Shown here: in pieces, positions 1-9,662 of the stretch | How the letters are laid out: every line of letters begins with the position of its first letter | Numbering within the stretch: the stretch's first letter is position 1 | NCBI GenBank assembly: GCA_902572825.1 | Contig: CACGHD010000007.1 | Span: 1-56,071, forward strand | DNA: 56,071 nt | Direction: 5' to 3' | From: an uncultured Prochlorococcus sp. | GTDB lineage: Bacteria; Cyanobacteriota; Cyanobacteriia; PCC-6307; Cyanobiaceae | Notes under the pieces: generated by a model | Told to the model about the DNA's origin: nothing | The model's database searches: none | Seen by the model: only the letters and a program-made list of their open reading frames with translations | Position numbers and translations under genes: made by a program

Positions 1-1
1 T

Positions 2-286
2 TATGGATTAGAGGAAGTTTATTTATGGCCAGTTAATGCTGAGAGTCAAATTACTCCCAAAAGAATGACAAGAACAATCTCACTAATCAAAGAAAAAAAT
101 ATCCCATCTGTATTTTGCGAAAGTACTGTAAGTAACGAATCTCAAATGGTTGTTGCAAAAGAAACTGGAGCTAATTTTGGAGGAAATCTTTTTGTTGATT
201 CATTATCCGATGATAGAGGGCCTGCCAGTACATATATAAAAATGCTTGAGCACAATTTGGATTTAATTAAAAAAGGACTTTTTTGA
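2..286 (+). CDS. Metal ABC transporter substrate-binding protein, C-terminal part (gene cut by the window edge)
   Basis: The reading frame is open from the first bases and ends at 286, so the gene starts before the window; 94 residues are visible. The segment reads like the C-terminal lobe of cluster-9 (ZnuA/MntC/TroA) metal-binding proteins: an ITPKRM stretch, VFCESTVSNESQ (the usual 'FxE..vs.k....la.etG' region), then the G-x-N and DSLSDDRGPASTYIKMLEHN tail typical of this family. It would bind Mn2+ or Zn2+ in the periplasm and deliver it to the permease. The ATPase gene begins 3 bases after its stop, so the three genes form one operon. Metal specificity cannot be read from this fragment; manganese is the usual assignment in cyanobacteria. 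Confidence 0.85.
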   Translation, partial: YGLEEVYLWPVNAESQITPKRMTRTISLIKEKNIPSVFCESTVSNESQMVVAKETGANFGGNLFVDSLSDDRGPASTYIKMLEHNLDLIKKGLF

Positions 287-289
287 ATT

Positions 290-1054
290 ATGGAATCAAT
301 TAATTATCAAAACTTTAGGATTGATGCAGAGAATATTTGCGTAGATTACAACGGAAAGGTGGCTTTGTATGATGCAAATTTAAGATTGAAACCTGGCCAG
401 ATTTGTGGGTTAGTAGGGATGAACGGTGCTGGTAAAACAACTTTTTTTAATGCTTTAACTGGCTTTGTAAATATTTCAAAGGGAAAAATTAGAATAAATG
501 GAGAGTCTGTAAGATCTGCTCAAAAAGATCAGACAATTGCTTATGTTCCTCAAAATGAAGGAATTGATAGTCAATTTCCAATAAGTGTTTGGGATGTAGT
601 GATGATGGGAAGATATGGTTCGATGAATATTTTTAGGTGTCCTAGAGAGTCTGATGTTCAGGCGGTTAAAGATGCTATTGAGAGAGTTGATCTTACTGAT
701 CATTTATCTACACCTATTGGAAACTTATCTGGAGGTCAGAGAAAACGAACTTTTTTAGCTAGAGCAATTGCACAAAGAGCATCAATACTTCTTCTTGATG
801 AGCCTTTTTCAGGTGTTGATATAAGAACTGAAAAACTTATCTCGGAATTATTTATTCAATTTAAAAATGAGGGGAAAACCATATTATTATCAACGCACGA
901 TATGATTCATGTCCGTGAATTTTGTGATTTGGTTCTTTTAATAAATAAAACTGTTGTAGCTTATGGTGAAACCTCTGAAGTGTTTACCCCTGAAAATATT
1001 ACAACCACTTTTGGAGGGATCTCACCTGATTTCTTGTTTGGACCTGAATCCTAA
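290..1054 (+). CDS. Mn/Zn-type ABC transporter ATP-binding protein
   Basis: This 254-residue ATPase powers metal uptake with the flanking binding protein and permease. Walker A GMNGAGKTT lies at about 43-51, the Q-loop glutamine in YVPQNEG near 88, the ABC signature LSGGQ at 146-150, Walker B ILLLDEP at 166-172 and the switch histidine of STHD near 203. Length and motif spacing are normal for MntA/ZnuC-like subunits. It starts 3 bases after the binding-protein stop and 12 bases before the permease start, consistent with one transcript. Family membership is clear; the choice between manganese and zinc rests on cyanobacterial precedent only. Confidence 0.93.
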   Translation: MESINYQNFRIDAENICVDYNGKVALYDANLRLKPGQICGLVGMNGAGKTTFFNALTGFVNISKGKIRINGESVRSAQKDQTIAYVPQNEGIDSQFPISVWDVVMMGRYGSMNIFRCPRESDVQAVKDAIERVDLTDHLSTPIGNLSGGQRKRTFLARAIAQRASILLLDEPFSGVDIRTEKLISELFIQFKNEGKTILLSTHDMIHVREFCDLVLLINKTVVAYGETSEVFTPENITTTFGGISPDFLFGPES

Positions 1055-1066
1055 ATTCTAATTTAT

Positions 1067-1939
1067 ATGGAGCTCTGTTCTTTTTTAACTTTAGATTCAT
1101 TCATCACAGATCCTTTAACTCATGACTTTATGAGAAAAGCACTTCTTATGAGTTCATTAGTTGCAGCTGTTTGTGGTTTTCTATCAAGTTATTTGACTCT
1201 TAAAGGATGGGCTTTAATGGGAGATGCAGTTTCACATTCGGTAATGCCTGGTGTTGTGGTTGCTTATGCATTAGGTCTTCCTTTCTCATTAGGGGCATTT
1301 ATTTTCGGAGTTGGTTCTGTAGCCTTGATAGGGTTTATTAAGCAGAAATCTAGAGTTAAGGAAGATACTGTTATTGGGTTGGTATTTACTGGATTTTTCG
1401 CTCTTGGAATAGTATTGGTTTCCAAGATTAAAAGTAATATTGATCTGCACTCTATTCTTTTTGGTAGTCCATTAGGAATATCACTTTCAGATGTAAAACA
1501 AACTATATTCATTTCTTTATTGGTAGTAATCCTTTTATCAATTTTCAGAAAAGATTTAATGCTTTATTGTTTTGATCCTAGGCATGCAAAAACAGTTGGG
1601 ATTAATGTATTTTTTCTTCATTATTTACTCCTAACATGCTTATCTTTGGCAGCTGTTGTGGGGTTGCAGTCTGTTGGAATTATTTTGGTAGTTGCAATGT
1701 TGATTACACCTGGGGCTACAGCATATTTACTAACGGATAAGTTTGATAATATGACAGTAATTTCAGTATTAAGTGCAATCATCTCAAGCCTTATAGGAAT
1801 CTATGTTAGTTTTTGGTTTGATCTTGAAACAGGAGGATCAATTGTCTTAGCACAAACTTTTATATTTTTATTTGCTTTTTTATTCGCTCCAAGATACGGA
1901 ATTTTTAAGTTAAAGAAATTATTTGCTGGGTATAAATGA
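1067..1939 (+). CDS. Mn/Zn-type ABC transporter membrane permease
   Basis: This 290-residue integral membrane protein of the ABC-3 (ZnuB/MntB) family forms the metal channel. The segment at about 45-75 (LKGWALMGDAVSHSVMPGVV) is the hallmark of the family, and the later VGIILVVAMLITPGATA stretch is also typical. About eight hydrophobic segments can be counted. It follows the ATPase by 12 bases, and its TGA stop overlaps the ATG of the next gene (ATGA at 1936-1939), so the DUF4336 gene is probably translationally coupled to it. Confidence 0.93.
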   Translation: MELCSFLTLDSFITDPLTHDFMRKALLMSSLVAAVCGFLSSYLTLKGWALMGDAVSHSVMPGVVVAYALGLPFSLGAFIFGVGSVALIGFIKQKSRVKEDTVIGLVFTGFFALGIVLVSKIKSNIDLHSILFGSPLGISLSDVKQTIFISLLVVILLSIFRKDLMLYCFDPRHAKTVGINVFFLHYLLLTCLSLAAVVGLQSVGIILVVAMLITPGATAYLLTDKFDNMTVISVLSAIISSLIGIYVSFWFDLETGGSIVLAQTFIFLFAFLFAPRYGIFKLKKLFAGYK

Positions 1940-3108
1940 TTGTGGTGGATGAAACTTTAAAAAAAAAGTGGAATTGGTGGCCATTATTCCCCTTATATCC
2001 TTATGGAAATAAGAAAACAATTTTAAAAGAATTAATTCCTGATCAAATATGGTCCTTGGAACAAATACAGGGACTTTATTATGTTGCGGTTCCAATAAGA
2101 ATGACGGTAATAAAGGTTGATAATGGATTGATGCTAATAAATCCACTGCCTCCGACAAAAGAATTAATAAATGAGTTAGAAAAATTAATTTCTATTCATG
2201 GCAAAGTAAAAACAATAATTCTACCGAGTGCCTCTGGACTAGAACATAAAATCGGACTGCCATCTCTTTCAAGAACTTTTAAAGATGCAGAAATTTGGCT
2301 TTGTCCTGGACAATGGAGTTTTCCCATAAATCTACCACTAGATTTCTTAGGAATTCCATCAAAAAGATCAAGAATACTCTTTGAGGAAGGTACTCCACAT
2401 ACAAACGACTTTAAATGGTCTTCATTAGGCCCTCTGAATTTAGGACTTGGAAGATATCAGGAGATAAGCTGTTTCCATTATCCTACGAAAACACTTCATG
2501 TGACAGACGCAATAGTTGGAATAGACTCAACTCCCCCTGAGATATTTGATTTTGATCCAACTCCACTTCTTTTTCATTCTAGAGAGAGAGGAGATGAACC
2601 TTTGATTGACTCCATCGAACATAGAAAAAAAGGATGGAAAAGGTTAGTCTTGTTTTCATCTTTTTTAAAACCAGGTAAATTAAATATTCCACCTTTAAAA
2701 AAAATATTTAAGTATTCATTCAAAAAAGATCTGAGGAATTGGAGATCTCATTTCGGTATTTATCCCTTTTTATGGGAAGAAGATTGGGAATCTTCTCTTG
2801 TTGAAATAATGGGTAAAGATACCCCTAAGATTCAAATTGCACCAGTTTTACAGAAATTAATTTTTCCGCGTTCAAAAGAAGTTTTACTCAAATGGTTAGA
2901 AAATATCAAGTGTTTTGAAGATATGGAATATTTAATTCCAGCTCATTTTACGGCCCCAATAAAATTTACAATAGAAGATTGTCAAAAACTAATTAATGAA
3001 ATAAATTCCCAAAAGTGGGACAAACTTCCAGAGGATAATAAATTTTTGATGGGTTTATATAAAAAGTTGTTTGAACTAGGAATAATTCCTGAAGAAGTAA
3101 ATCTTTAA
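1936..3108 (+). CDS. DUF4336 family protein (metallo-hydrolase-like fold)
   Basis: A 390-residue protein recognised as DUF4336 from its N-terminus (WWPLFPLYPYGNKKTI) and the VAVPIRMTVIKVDNGLMLINPLPPT region, which resembles the first strands of metallo-beta-lactamase-like hydrolases. A possible metal-site histidine is in SGLEHKIGLP near residue 105. No catalytic function is established for the family. The start overlaps the permease stop by four bases, which ties its expression to metal transport; a role linked to metal supply is inference from position only. The next gene is on the opposite strand and ends 5 bases downstream. Confidence 0.8.
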   Translation: MIVVDETLKKKWNWWPLFPLYPYGNKKTILKELIPDQIWSLEQIQGLYYVAVPIRMTVIKVDNGLMLINPLPPTKELINELEKLISIHGKVKTIILPSASGLEHKIGLPSLSRTFKDAEIWLCPGQWSFPINLPLDFLGIPSKRSRILFEEGTPHTNDFKWSSLGPLNLGLGRYQEISCFHYPTKTLHVTDAIVGIDSTPPEIFDFDPTPLLFHSRERGDEPLIDSIEHRKKGWKRLVLFSSFLKPGKLNIPPLKKIFKYSFKKDLRNWRSHFGIYPFLWEEDWESSLVEIMGKDTPKIQIAPVLQKLIFPRSKEVLLKWLENIKCFEDMEYLIPAHFTAPIKFTIEDCQKLINEINSQKWDKLPEDNKFLMGLYKKLFELGIIPEEVNL

Positions 3109-3113
3109 AACAA

Positions 3114-3449
3114 TTATTCTTCAATAGACATGTTCTCATCATTTTTAAGAGTTTGTTCCAGCTCTTTTCTTTGCTCCATTTGTCTTAAGAAATATCCTGT
3201 CATCATTGCAGAAGATAATAAATTAGCAATATTGTCTTTTGAAGATGTTATTTTTACATCAAATTGATCTGAAGGAAGCATTCCAAGAAGACCTTGAACA
3301 TTATGTCTAATAATTTCTTGAATATCTTCACTAGCTGATTTTGCTACTCTTTGCAAAACTTCTGGAGATTGTTTTTGTAAATATTGGATTAAATCATTCT
3401 CATCGTTTGGATCATTATTTTCAGTAGCGAGAAATTCTGGATTAAACAT
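3114..3449 (-). CDS. DUF760 domain-containing protein
   Basis: This 111-residue protein matches cyanobacterial and plastid DUF760 in length and pattern: an N-terminal LIQYLQKQSPEVLQRVAKSA helix, then HNVQGLLGMLPSDQFDVKI and a helix with MMTGYFLRQMEQR. It is soluble and predicted largely helical. The biochemical role is unknown. It lies tail-to-tail with the DUF4336 gene and upstream of lepB on the same strand, separated from lepB by about 45 bases, so it may have its own promoter or share the lepB direction. Confidence 0.8.
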   Translation of the reverse strand: MFNPEFLATENNDPNDENDLIQYLQKQSPEVLQRVAKSASEDIQEIIRHNVQGLLGMLPSDQFDVKITSSKDNIANLLSSAMMTGYFLRQMEQRKELEQTLKNDENMSIEE

Positions 3450-3494
3450 TTCTACAACTTCAAGATATAAAAACCCTACAACATCACGTACCCA

Positions 3495-4079
3495 TTAATC
3501 TAAATTATTAAGGGCAGGGAACCGAATAGGTCCAATTTTATTAAACGGCCAATATCTAAAAATAGCTTTACCAATAACCTTGTCATAGGGTAAAAATCCC
3601 CAAATATGTGAGTCCATACTGTTATTTCTATTATCTCCCATCACCCATAATGACTCTTCTGGGACAATAAAAGGCCCTGTAGAATAATTAATATTTTTGT
3701 CAAAAACGTAATTTTTTTGAGCGATATCATTTAAGTAAAGTTTACCTTCTCTTACTTCTACTTTGTCTCCAGGTATTCCAATTACTCTTTTTATTAGTGC
3801 AGTATCTGCTTCATAACCAGCATTAATTAATTGTTCCGGAACGTTAAAAACAACTATTTTATTTTTTAATTTTGAAAGATTTGATTTGGAAGTGATTTTG
3901 GGGGTTAACTTCTCAACAAGAATTTTATCTTGTATTTGAAGAGTTGGAAGCATTGAACCGGATGGGATCCATCTTGGCTCTATAACCTGCCATCGTATAA
4001 TTAAAGCTATAGATATCCAGATTAAAAGATTTTTTAAATCCTTTAGTATTGAATTTCTTTTTTCTTGAGTTGTAGACAT
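3495..4079 (-). CDS. lepB: Signal peptidase I
   Basis: This 194-residue type I leader peptidase cleaves Sec/Tat signal peptides on the outer face of the cytoplasmic or thylakoid membrane. One transmembrane helix lies at about 16-30, followed by the catalytic serine in PSGSMLPTL (Ser42) and the general-base lysine in ALIKRVIG (Lys97). The C-terminal GDNRNNSMDS box is intact. The size is typical for the short cyanobacterial form with a single membrane anchor. It is divergent from menD, with about 50 bases between the two starts. Confidence 0.96.
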   Translation of the reverse strand: MSTTQEKRNSILKDLKNLLIWISIALIIRWQVIEPRWIPSGSMLPTLQIQDKILVEKLTPKITSKSNLSKLKNKIVVFNVPEQLINAGYEADTALIKRVIGIPGDKVEVREGKLYLNDIAQKNYVFDKNINYSTGPFIVPEESLWVMGDNRNNSMDSHIWGFLPYDKVIGKAIFRYWPFNKIGPIRFPALNNLD

Positions 4080-4129
4080 GTTTTATTTAATTCAGTTATA
4101 AGGAAAATCTCAAAGCATTTATATAAATT

Positions 4130-5893
4130 ATGACATCATCTATTGAATGCAAAAATTTTCTTAGAAGTTTACAACTTTTGAATCTCTTAATAAAAATAGG
4201 AGTTCAAAATTTAATACTATGTCCAGGTAGTAGATCAGCACCCCTAGCGATAGCTGCTGGAGAATTAAATAAATTAGGACTGGTAAATATTTTTAATTCA
4301 ATAGATGAGAGATCTGCAGGATTCCACTCTCTTGGGATTTCTGCTGCATCAGGTAATCCTTCTTTAGTTATTACCACTTCTGGAACTGCCGTAAGTAACT
4401 TATTGCCAGCAGCAGTTGAGGCAGACCGATCTTGTAAAGGTATTATATTTCTTACTGCTGATAGACCCTTAGGATTAAAAGATTGTGGCGCTAATCAAAC
4501 AGTAAATCAAGAAGATTTTTTGACTTCAGTCTGCAGAAGGGTTTTAAGTACAAATCTTAATGGACTTCATGAAACAGAAGAAAACGAAATCCTGAATTTA
4601 GTTCGAATTACTGAGAAGCAAATATCAACTTTCCCTGGGCCTATTCATTTAAATATTCCTATTGATAAGCCTTTAGGTATTTCACCTTTAAATAAAAAAA
4701 ATGTTTTAGAGGTTTTTGAAAGAATTTATTTAAAGAAAAAATATATATTTCAGGAAGTTGAAATAAAATCTGATAAAAATAAATTCTTAGAAATTTTAAA
4801 AAGTTTAAATTTAGATGAATCCGGCATTATTTTGGTAGGTCCCTATCAAGGTTCCATAAATGATTTAATTTCTTTCAATAAATCTTTAGAAAGATTGCAA
4901 GAAATTACTGGTTGGCCAGTATTTGCTGATCCTGTTTCAGGAGTTAATTCTGATTTAAGAGGATTAGTTGTGAATTGGGAATTAGTCTTAAGAAAAAATA
5001 AAAACTCAATAAATTGTCATCAACTTTTGAGGCTTGGCCCCATGTCATCTTCAATTGATTTGGAGAAATTTTTAACAACTTTCGAAGGTATACAAATTCT
5101 TATAAAAGAAAAAAACTATAGAAAATTGGACCCAATAAAAAAATCATTTGAATATGATTTCGGGCTTTCAAATTTTACTACTCTATTACTAGAAGAATTA
5201 TCAATTAACGAAAAAAATAAAAAGTCTCTTACTCCAATGGCTTTAGATCTAATAGAGGAAGGCGAGCAGATTAGAGGGGTTTTAAAAGAGAAAATTACTC
5301 AAGATAATCAAATTACTGAGTATATGCTTGCAAACCTTGTCCCAAAACTTTGGCCAGCTGAAAATCCTATAATGCTCTCCGCAAGTAGCCCAATTAGAGA
5401 TTGGCTCACATTTTCTGAGAATGGGACTTTAACAAGAAATTGTTTCAGCTTTAGGGGCGCTTCGGGCATAGACGGTACTTTATCTCTTGCATTAGGTATT
5501 TCTAGAATTAAAAATCCTCTACTTCTTGTAACTGGAGATTTGGCTTTTATTCATGATATAAACGGTTGGCTGATTGAAAATTCAATCGACATGAATTTAA
5601 CAATTCTTTTAATAAATAATAATGGCGGAAATATATTTAATCGTATTTATAAAAAAAATTTAAAAGAAGATGATTTAAAAAAACTGTTTCTTATGCCAAA
5701 AGAAATAAACTGGCCAAAACTCGCAGAGGGCTATCAGGTAAACTTTAAAAGTGTGGCAAATTTTAAAAAATTACGAGAGGCCTTCGATTGGAGCATTTCT
5801 ATCCAGAAATCTGTAATAATTAAAGTTGATGTTGATTCAGAAAATGAAATTTGTGAAAAAAATGCCCTTTTAGAAAAAATAATCGGCAGTTAA
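4130..5893 (+). CDS. menD: 2-succinyl-5-enolpyruvyl-6-hydroxy-3-cyclohexene-1-carboxylate synthase (MenD)
   Basis: A thiamine-diphosphate enzyme that joins isochorismate and 2-oxoglutarate, the first committed step to phylloquinone, the photosystem I quinone. At 587 residues it has the normal length. The N-terminal [16 protein letters not shown] motif and the catalytic-region glutamate ([12 protein letters not shown]) are present, and the C-terminal ThDP-binding part carries [12 protein letters not shown] and NNNGGNIF. It is followed after 35 bases by menB on the same strand, so two phylloquinone steps are co-located. The direction and spacing suggest co-transcription. Confidence 0.96.
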   Translation: MTSSIECKNFLRSLQLLNLLIKIGVQNLILCPGSRSAPLAIAAGELNKLGLVNIFNSIDERSAGFHSLGISAASGNPSLVITTSGTAVSNLLPAAVEADRSCKGIIFLTADRPLGLKDCGANQTVNQEDFLTSVCRRVLSTNLNGLHETEENEILNLVRITEKQISTFPGPIHLNIPIDKPLGISPLNKKNVLEVFERIYLKKKYIFQEVEIKSDKNKFLEILKSLNLDESGIILVGPYQGSINDLISFNKSLERLQEITGWPVFADPVSGVNSDLRGLVVNWELVLRKNKNSINCHQLLRLGPMSSSIDLEKFLTTFEGIQILIKEKNYRKLDPIKKSFEYDFGLSNFTTLLLEELSINEKNKKSLTPMALDLIEEGEQIRGVLKEKITQDNQITEYMLANLVPKLWPAENPIMLSASSPIRDWLTFSENGTLTRNCFSFRGASGIDGTLSLALGISRIKNPLLLVTGDLAFIHDINGWLIENSIDMNLTILLINNNGGNIFNRIYKKNLKEDDLKKLFLMPKEINWPKLAEGYQVNFKSVANFKKLREAFDWSISIQKSVIIKVDVDSENEICEKNALLEKIIGS

Positions 5894-5928
5894 ATTTATC
5901 ATTTTCTATTTTTGAATAATTAGATTTC

Positions 5929-6786
5929 ATGAAAGTATTACCTGGTAAAACAACTTTAAATTGGTCAGAGTGCAAATCTTATGAGGATATATTGTTTCAC
6001 AAATCAGATGAGGGAATTGCGAGAATTGCAATTAATCGGCCTGAAAAAAGAAATGCATTTAGGCCACAAACTGTGGATGAACTCATTGACGCATTTGATA
6101 TCGTAAGAAATGATGAAACTATTGGCGTAGTTCTCTTTACAGGTGCGGGACCTGACAAGAAAGGCATTTATTCTTTTTGCTCTGGAGGTGATCAGAGTGT
6201 AAGGGGTAAAAATGGGTATAAAAATGATGAAGGGAGGCAGAGATTAAATGTACTTGAACTTCAAAGATTAATAAGAAGTTTACCTAAAGTGGTTATTGCC
6301 TTAGTCCCCGGTTTTGCAATTGGAGGAGGACAGGTACTTCATTTAATTTGTGATCTCAGTATCGCCTCTGAAAATGCAATATTTGGTCAAACAGGCCCAA
6401 GAGTTGGAAGTTTTGATGCCGGTTTTGGATCTAGTTATTTAGCAAGGCTTGTTGGTCAAAGAAAAGCAAAAGAAATTTGGTTTTTATGTAGAAAATATAA
6501 TTCCAAGGAAGCTCTTGAGATGGGCTTGATAAATGCAATTACAAAGATTGAAGAATTAGAAGCTGAGGGTGTAATCTGGGCAAGAGAGATTTTACGAAAT
6601 AGTCCAACTGCTATTCGTATTCTTAAAGCTTCATTCAATGCGGAGAATGATGGGATTGCGGGTATTCAGGAATTATCTGGATATGCAACTCAATTATTCT
6701 ATTCGACTGAAGAAGCCCAAGAAGGTAGAGATGCCTTTCTTGAAAAGCGTCCACCAGACTTCTCTGAATATAAGTGGACACCCTAG
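5929..6786 (+). CDS. menB: 1,4-dihydroxy-2-naphthoyl-CoA synthase (MenB)
   Basis: A crotonase-fold enzyme that closes the naphthoate ring of o-succinylbenzoyl-CoA. Diagnostic features are [17 protein letters not shown], the oxyanion-hole segments FCSGGDQ and GFAIGGGQ, and the [14 protein letters not shown] block with the catalytic Asp; the C-terminal [17 protein letters not shown] is typical of MenB. The 285-residue length is normal. It lies directly downstream of menD and 36 bases upstream of glgA. Confidence 0.96.
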   Translation: MKVLPGKTTLNWSECKSYEDILFHKSDEGIARIAINRPEKRNAFRPQTVDELIDAFDIVRNDETIGVVLFTGAGPDKKGIYSFCSGGDQSVRGKNGYKNDEGRQRLNVLELQRLIRSLPKVVIALVPGFAIGGGQVLHLICDLSIASENAIFGQTGPRVGSFDAGFGSSYLARLVGQRKAKEIWFLCRKYNSKEALEMGLINAITKIEELEAEGVIWAREILRNSPTAIRILKASFNAENDGIAGIQELSGYATQLFYSTEEAQEGRDAFLEKRPPDFSEYKWTP

Positions 6787-6822
6787 TTTATTTTTCAAAA
6801 GAACTTTTTTAAATAATTATCA

Positions 6823-8280
6823 ATGAGAATTCTTCTTGCCGCTGCTGAATGTGCTCCAATGATCAAAGTTGGAGGTATGGGAGATGTGGTTGGTTCGTTG
6901 CCTCCATCTTTGATAAAACTTGGTCACGATGTAAGGGTAATAATTCCAGGATATGGAAAATTATGGAGTCTTTTAGAGGTGTCGAATGAACCAGTCTTTA
7001 GAGCAAATACAATGGGCACTGATTTTGCCGTATATAAAGCAAAACATCCCATTCATAATTATGTGATTTACCTAGTGGGTCATCCAACATTTGACTCTGA
7101 CCAAATATACGGAGGTGAAAATGAGGATTGGCGCTTTACATTTTTTGCTAGTGCCACTGCAGAATTTGCCTGGAATTGTTGGAAACCTCAAGTTCTCCAT
7201 TGCCATGATTGGCACACTGGAATGATTCCTGTATGGATGCATCAGGACCCCGAAATTAGTACTGTCTTCACAATTCATAATTTAAAATACCAAGGCCCTT
7301 GGAGGTGGAAACTTGAAAAAATGACTTGGTGTCCTTGGTATATGCATGGAGACCATACAATGGCTGCGGCAATGTTATACGCAGATAGGGTCAATGCTGT
7401 TTCTCCGACTTATGCAGATGAGATTAAAACCCATGAATACGGGGAAAGCCTCGAAGGATTACTTAATTACATTTCAGGTAAATTAAGGGGGATTCTTAAT
7501 GGCATAGATCTTGATGAATGGAATCCAGCCAAAGATCCAGTGTTACCTGCAAAATTCAGTATTAAGAATTTAGAAAATAGGATAGAAAATAAAAAAATTC
7601 TGCAGAGAGAAATGGGTCTCGAAGTTAATTCTAAAAAATATCTTTTAGGTATGGTCAGTAGGCTAGTTGATCAGAAAGGTGTTGACTTGCTTTTACAAGT
7701 TTCAAGAAGATTATTAGCCTATACAGATTCTCAAATTGCTGTTTTAGGTACTGGAGATAGATATTTAGAGTCTGGATTATGGCAACTGGCATTAGATTAC
7801 CCAGGAAGATTCTCAGTATTTCTTACCTATGATGATTCTTTATCAAGGCTTATCTATGGTGGCTCAGATGCATTCTTAATGCCAAGTAGATTTGAACCTT
7901 GTGGTATTAGTCAACTCCTAGCTATGAGATATGGCTCTATTCCAATAGTAAGGCGAGTTGGAGGTTTAGTTGATACAGTTTTACCTCATGACCCAGAAAA
8001 TAATAATGGTACGGGATTTTGCTTTGATCGCTTTGAACCTATAGATTTCTATACTTCTTTAGTAAGGTCATGGGAAGCTTTTAGGCATAAAGATAGTTGG
8101 GAATTACTGCAAAAAAGAGCCATGAGCCAGGAGTTTAGTTGGCAAAGATCTGCTCTTGAATACGAGATTATGTATAAAGATGTTTGCGGAATAAAAGAAC
8201 CATCGCCAGATGTTGCTGAAGTTGAAAAGTTTTCTTACGGACAATCAGCTGATCCATCTTTAAAAAAAAGTATGACTTAA
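6823..8280 (+). CDS. glgA: Glycogen synthase (ADP-glucose type, GT5)
   Basis: This 485-residue enzyme transfers glucose from ADP-glucose to the growing alpha-1,4-glucan. The ADP-glucose site motif [13 protein letters not shown] is near residue 16, and the C-terminal GT-B half carries the [20 protein letters not shown] segment with the conserved Glu. The extended C-terminus after about 465 ([19 protein letters not shown]) is a modest lineage tail. It is followed 4 bases later by murF, so the carbon-storage and cell-wall genes are probably co-transcribed. Confidence 0.96.
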   Translation: MRILLAAAECAPMIKVGGMGDVVGSLPPSLIKLGHDVRVIIPGYGKLWSLLEVSNEPVFRANTMGTDFAVYKAKHPIHNYVIYLVGHPTFDSDQIYGGENEDWRFTFFASATAEFAWNCWKPQVLHCHDWHTGMIPVWMHQDPEISTVFTIHNLKYQGPWRWKLEKMTWCPWYMHGDHTMAAAMLYADRVNAVSPTYADEIKTHEYGESLEGLLNYISGKLRGILNGIDLDEWNPAKDPVLPAKFSIKNLENRIENKKILQREMGLEVNSKKYLLGMVSRLVDQKGVDLLLQVSRRLLAYTDSQIAVLGTGDRYLESGLWQLALDYPGRFSVFLTYDDSLSRLIYGGSDAFLMPSRFEPCGISQLLAMRYGSIPIVRRVGGLVDTVLPHDPENNNGTGFCFDRFEPIDFYTSLVRSWEAFRHKDSWELLQKRAMSQEFSWQRSALEYEIMYKDVCGIKEPSPDVAEVEKFSYGQSADPSLKKSMT

Positions 8281-8284
8281 TTTT

Positions 8285-9661
8285 TTGATGGAATTCTCTT
8301 TATCAGAATTAAACGATGTTTTGGGGGATATTAGAAATCTGAGCGAGGGGAAAAAAGATTTTTTAAAATTTAAGAATATAAGTATTGATAGTAGAACTTT
8401 ATTAAAAAATGATCTTTTTATAGCTATCAAAGGTAAAAATTTCGACGGACATAGTTTTCTTCCAGAGGTTTTAAATAAAGGAGTTAAATCTGTTGTAATT
8501 AAAAAAGGGATGCAGAAATTACTTCCAAGTAATTTTCCTTATTGGGTTGTAAATGACACAACAGAGGCATTTCAAAAATTAGCATTGCTAAAAAGAAAAA
8601 AATTAAATATCCCTATTGTTGCAATAACTGGCTCAGTGGGTAAAACCACAACAAAAGAAATGATTGGTGGAGTTTTAAATAAACTTGGAAGAATTAAATT
8701 ATCTCATGCAAATTTCAATAATGAGATTGGAGTTGCTCTTACTATTCTTGCGACAGATATAGAAGATAAAGTTTTAGTTCTTGAGATGGGGATGAGAGGT
8801 CTTGGACAGATCGAGAATTTATCTAAATATAGTGAACCGGATATTGCAGTTATTACCAACATTGGCACAGCTCATATTGGATTGTTAGGCTCCAAAAAAA
8901 ATATTACTCATGCAAAGTGTGAAATTAGTAAGTTCTTAAATCCAGAAGGAGTTGTAATAATTCCAGCAAATGATCCATTCCTTGAAAAAACTTTGAAAGA
9001 ATTTTGGAAAGGTAGAGTGATAAAAGTAAAACTATTAAATATAGAAAATCAAAAGGAGAGTTCTAAGAAAGATGATAATTTGCGAGGATTTTATAATCCT
9101 TTGAATAAAACAATTTTAATTGAAGAAAATACCTTTGAAATTTCATTTGAGGGATTTCATAATGCTTCTAATTTCTTATTTGCTTATGCAGTTTCTAAAG
9201 AGCTAGGCATTGATTTTGAAAGTTTCAATAAATTTGATTTTGTAAGTCTAGGTGGAAGAAATAAAATTCTTAAATCAGTAAAAACAACAATATATGATGA
9301 ATCATATAATGCTTCGCCAGAGTCAGTAAAAGCATGTATTAAAACCCTGCTTGAAAAACCGAGAAATAAATTTTTCATATTTGGAAGTATGCAAGAATTG
9401 GGTAAAGATTCTGAAAAATATCACATAGAAATATTCAACTTAATAAATAATTCAGACATAGAAAAGTGTTTATTTATTTGCGATAAAGAGAATGAAAAAA
9501 TTTACACCAATTATCTAAAAGATAAGAATAAATTCTTAGTTTTAAATAATATTAAAGATGTACCTCAAGAAATAAACAAATCTACAAAAAAAGGTGATTC
9601 TATTCTTATAAAAGGGAGCAGATGTTGGCAACTTGAAAAAATTATTGAATTAATTAACTAG
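8285..9661 (+). CDS. murF: UDP-N-acetylmuramoyl-tripeptide-D-alanyl-D-alanine ligase (MurF)
   Basis: An ATP-dependent ligase that adds D-Ala-D-Ala to the UDP-MurNAc tripeptide in the cytoplasm. The P-loop TGSVGKTTTKEM is near residue 120, followed by the carbamoyl-lysine region VLEMGMRGLGQI and the C-terminal domain SYNASPES motif. The encoded start is ATG with a second Met next to it. The tail is lysine and asparagine rich, as expected in this AT-rich genome. It converges with glmU, whose stop lies 1 base beyond its own stop. Confidence 0.95.
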   Translation: MMEFSLSELNDVLGDIRNLSEGKKDFLKFKNISIDSRTLLKNDLFIAIKGKNFDGHSFLPEVLNKGVKSVVIKKGMQKLLPSNFPYWVVNDTTEAFQKLALLKRKKLNIPIVAITGSVGKTTTKEMIGGVLNKLGRIKLSHANFNNEIGVALTILATDIEDKVLVLEMGMRGLGQIENLSKYSEPDIAVITNIGTAHIGLLGSKKNITHAKCEISKFLNPEGVVIIPANDPFLEKTLKEFWKGRVIKVKLLNIENQKESSKKDDNLRGFYNPLNKTILIEENTFEISFEGFHNASNFLFAYAVSKELGIDFESFNKFDFVSLGGRNKILKSVKTTIYDESYNASPESVKACIKTLLEKPRNKFFIFGSMQELGKDSEKYHIEIFNLINNSDIEKCLFICDKENEKIYTNYLKDKNKFLVLNNIKDVPQEINKSTKKGDSILIKGSRCWQLEKIIELIN

Positions 9662-9662
9662 A

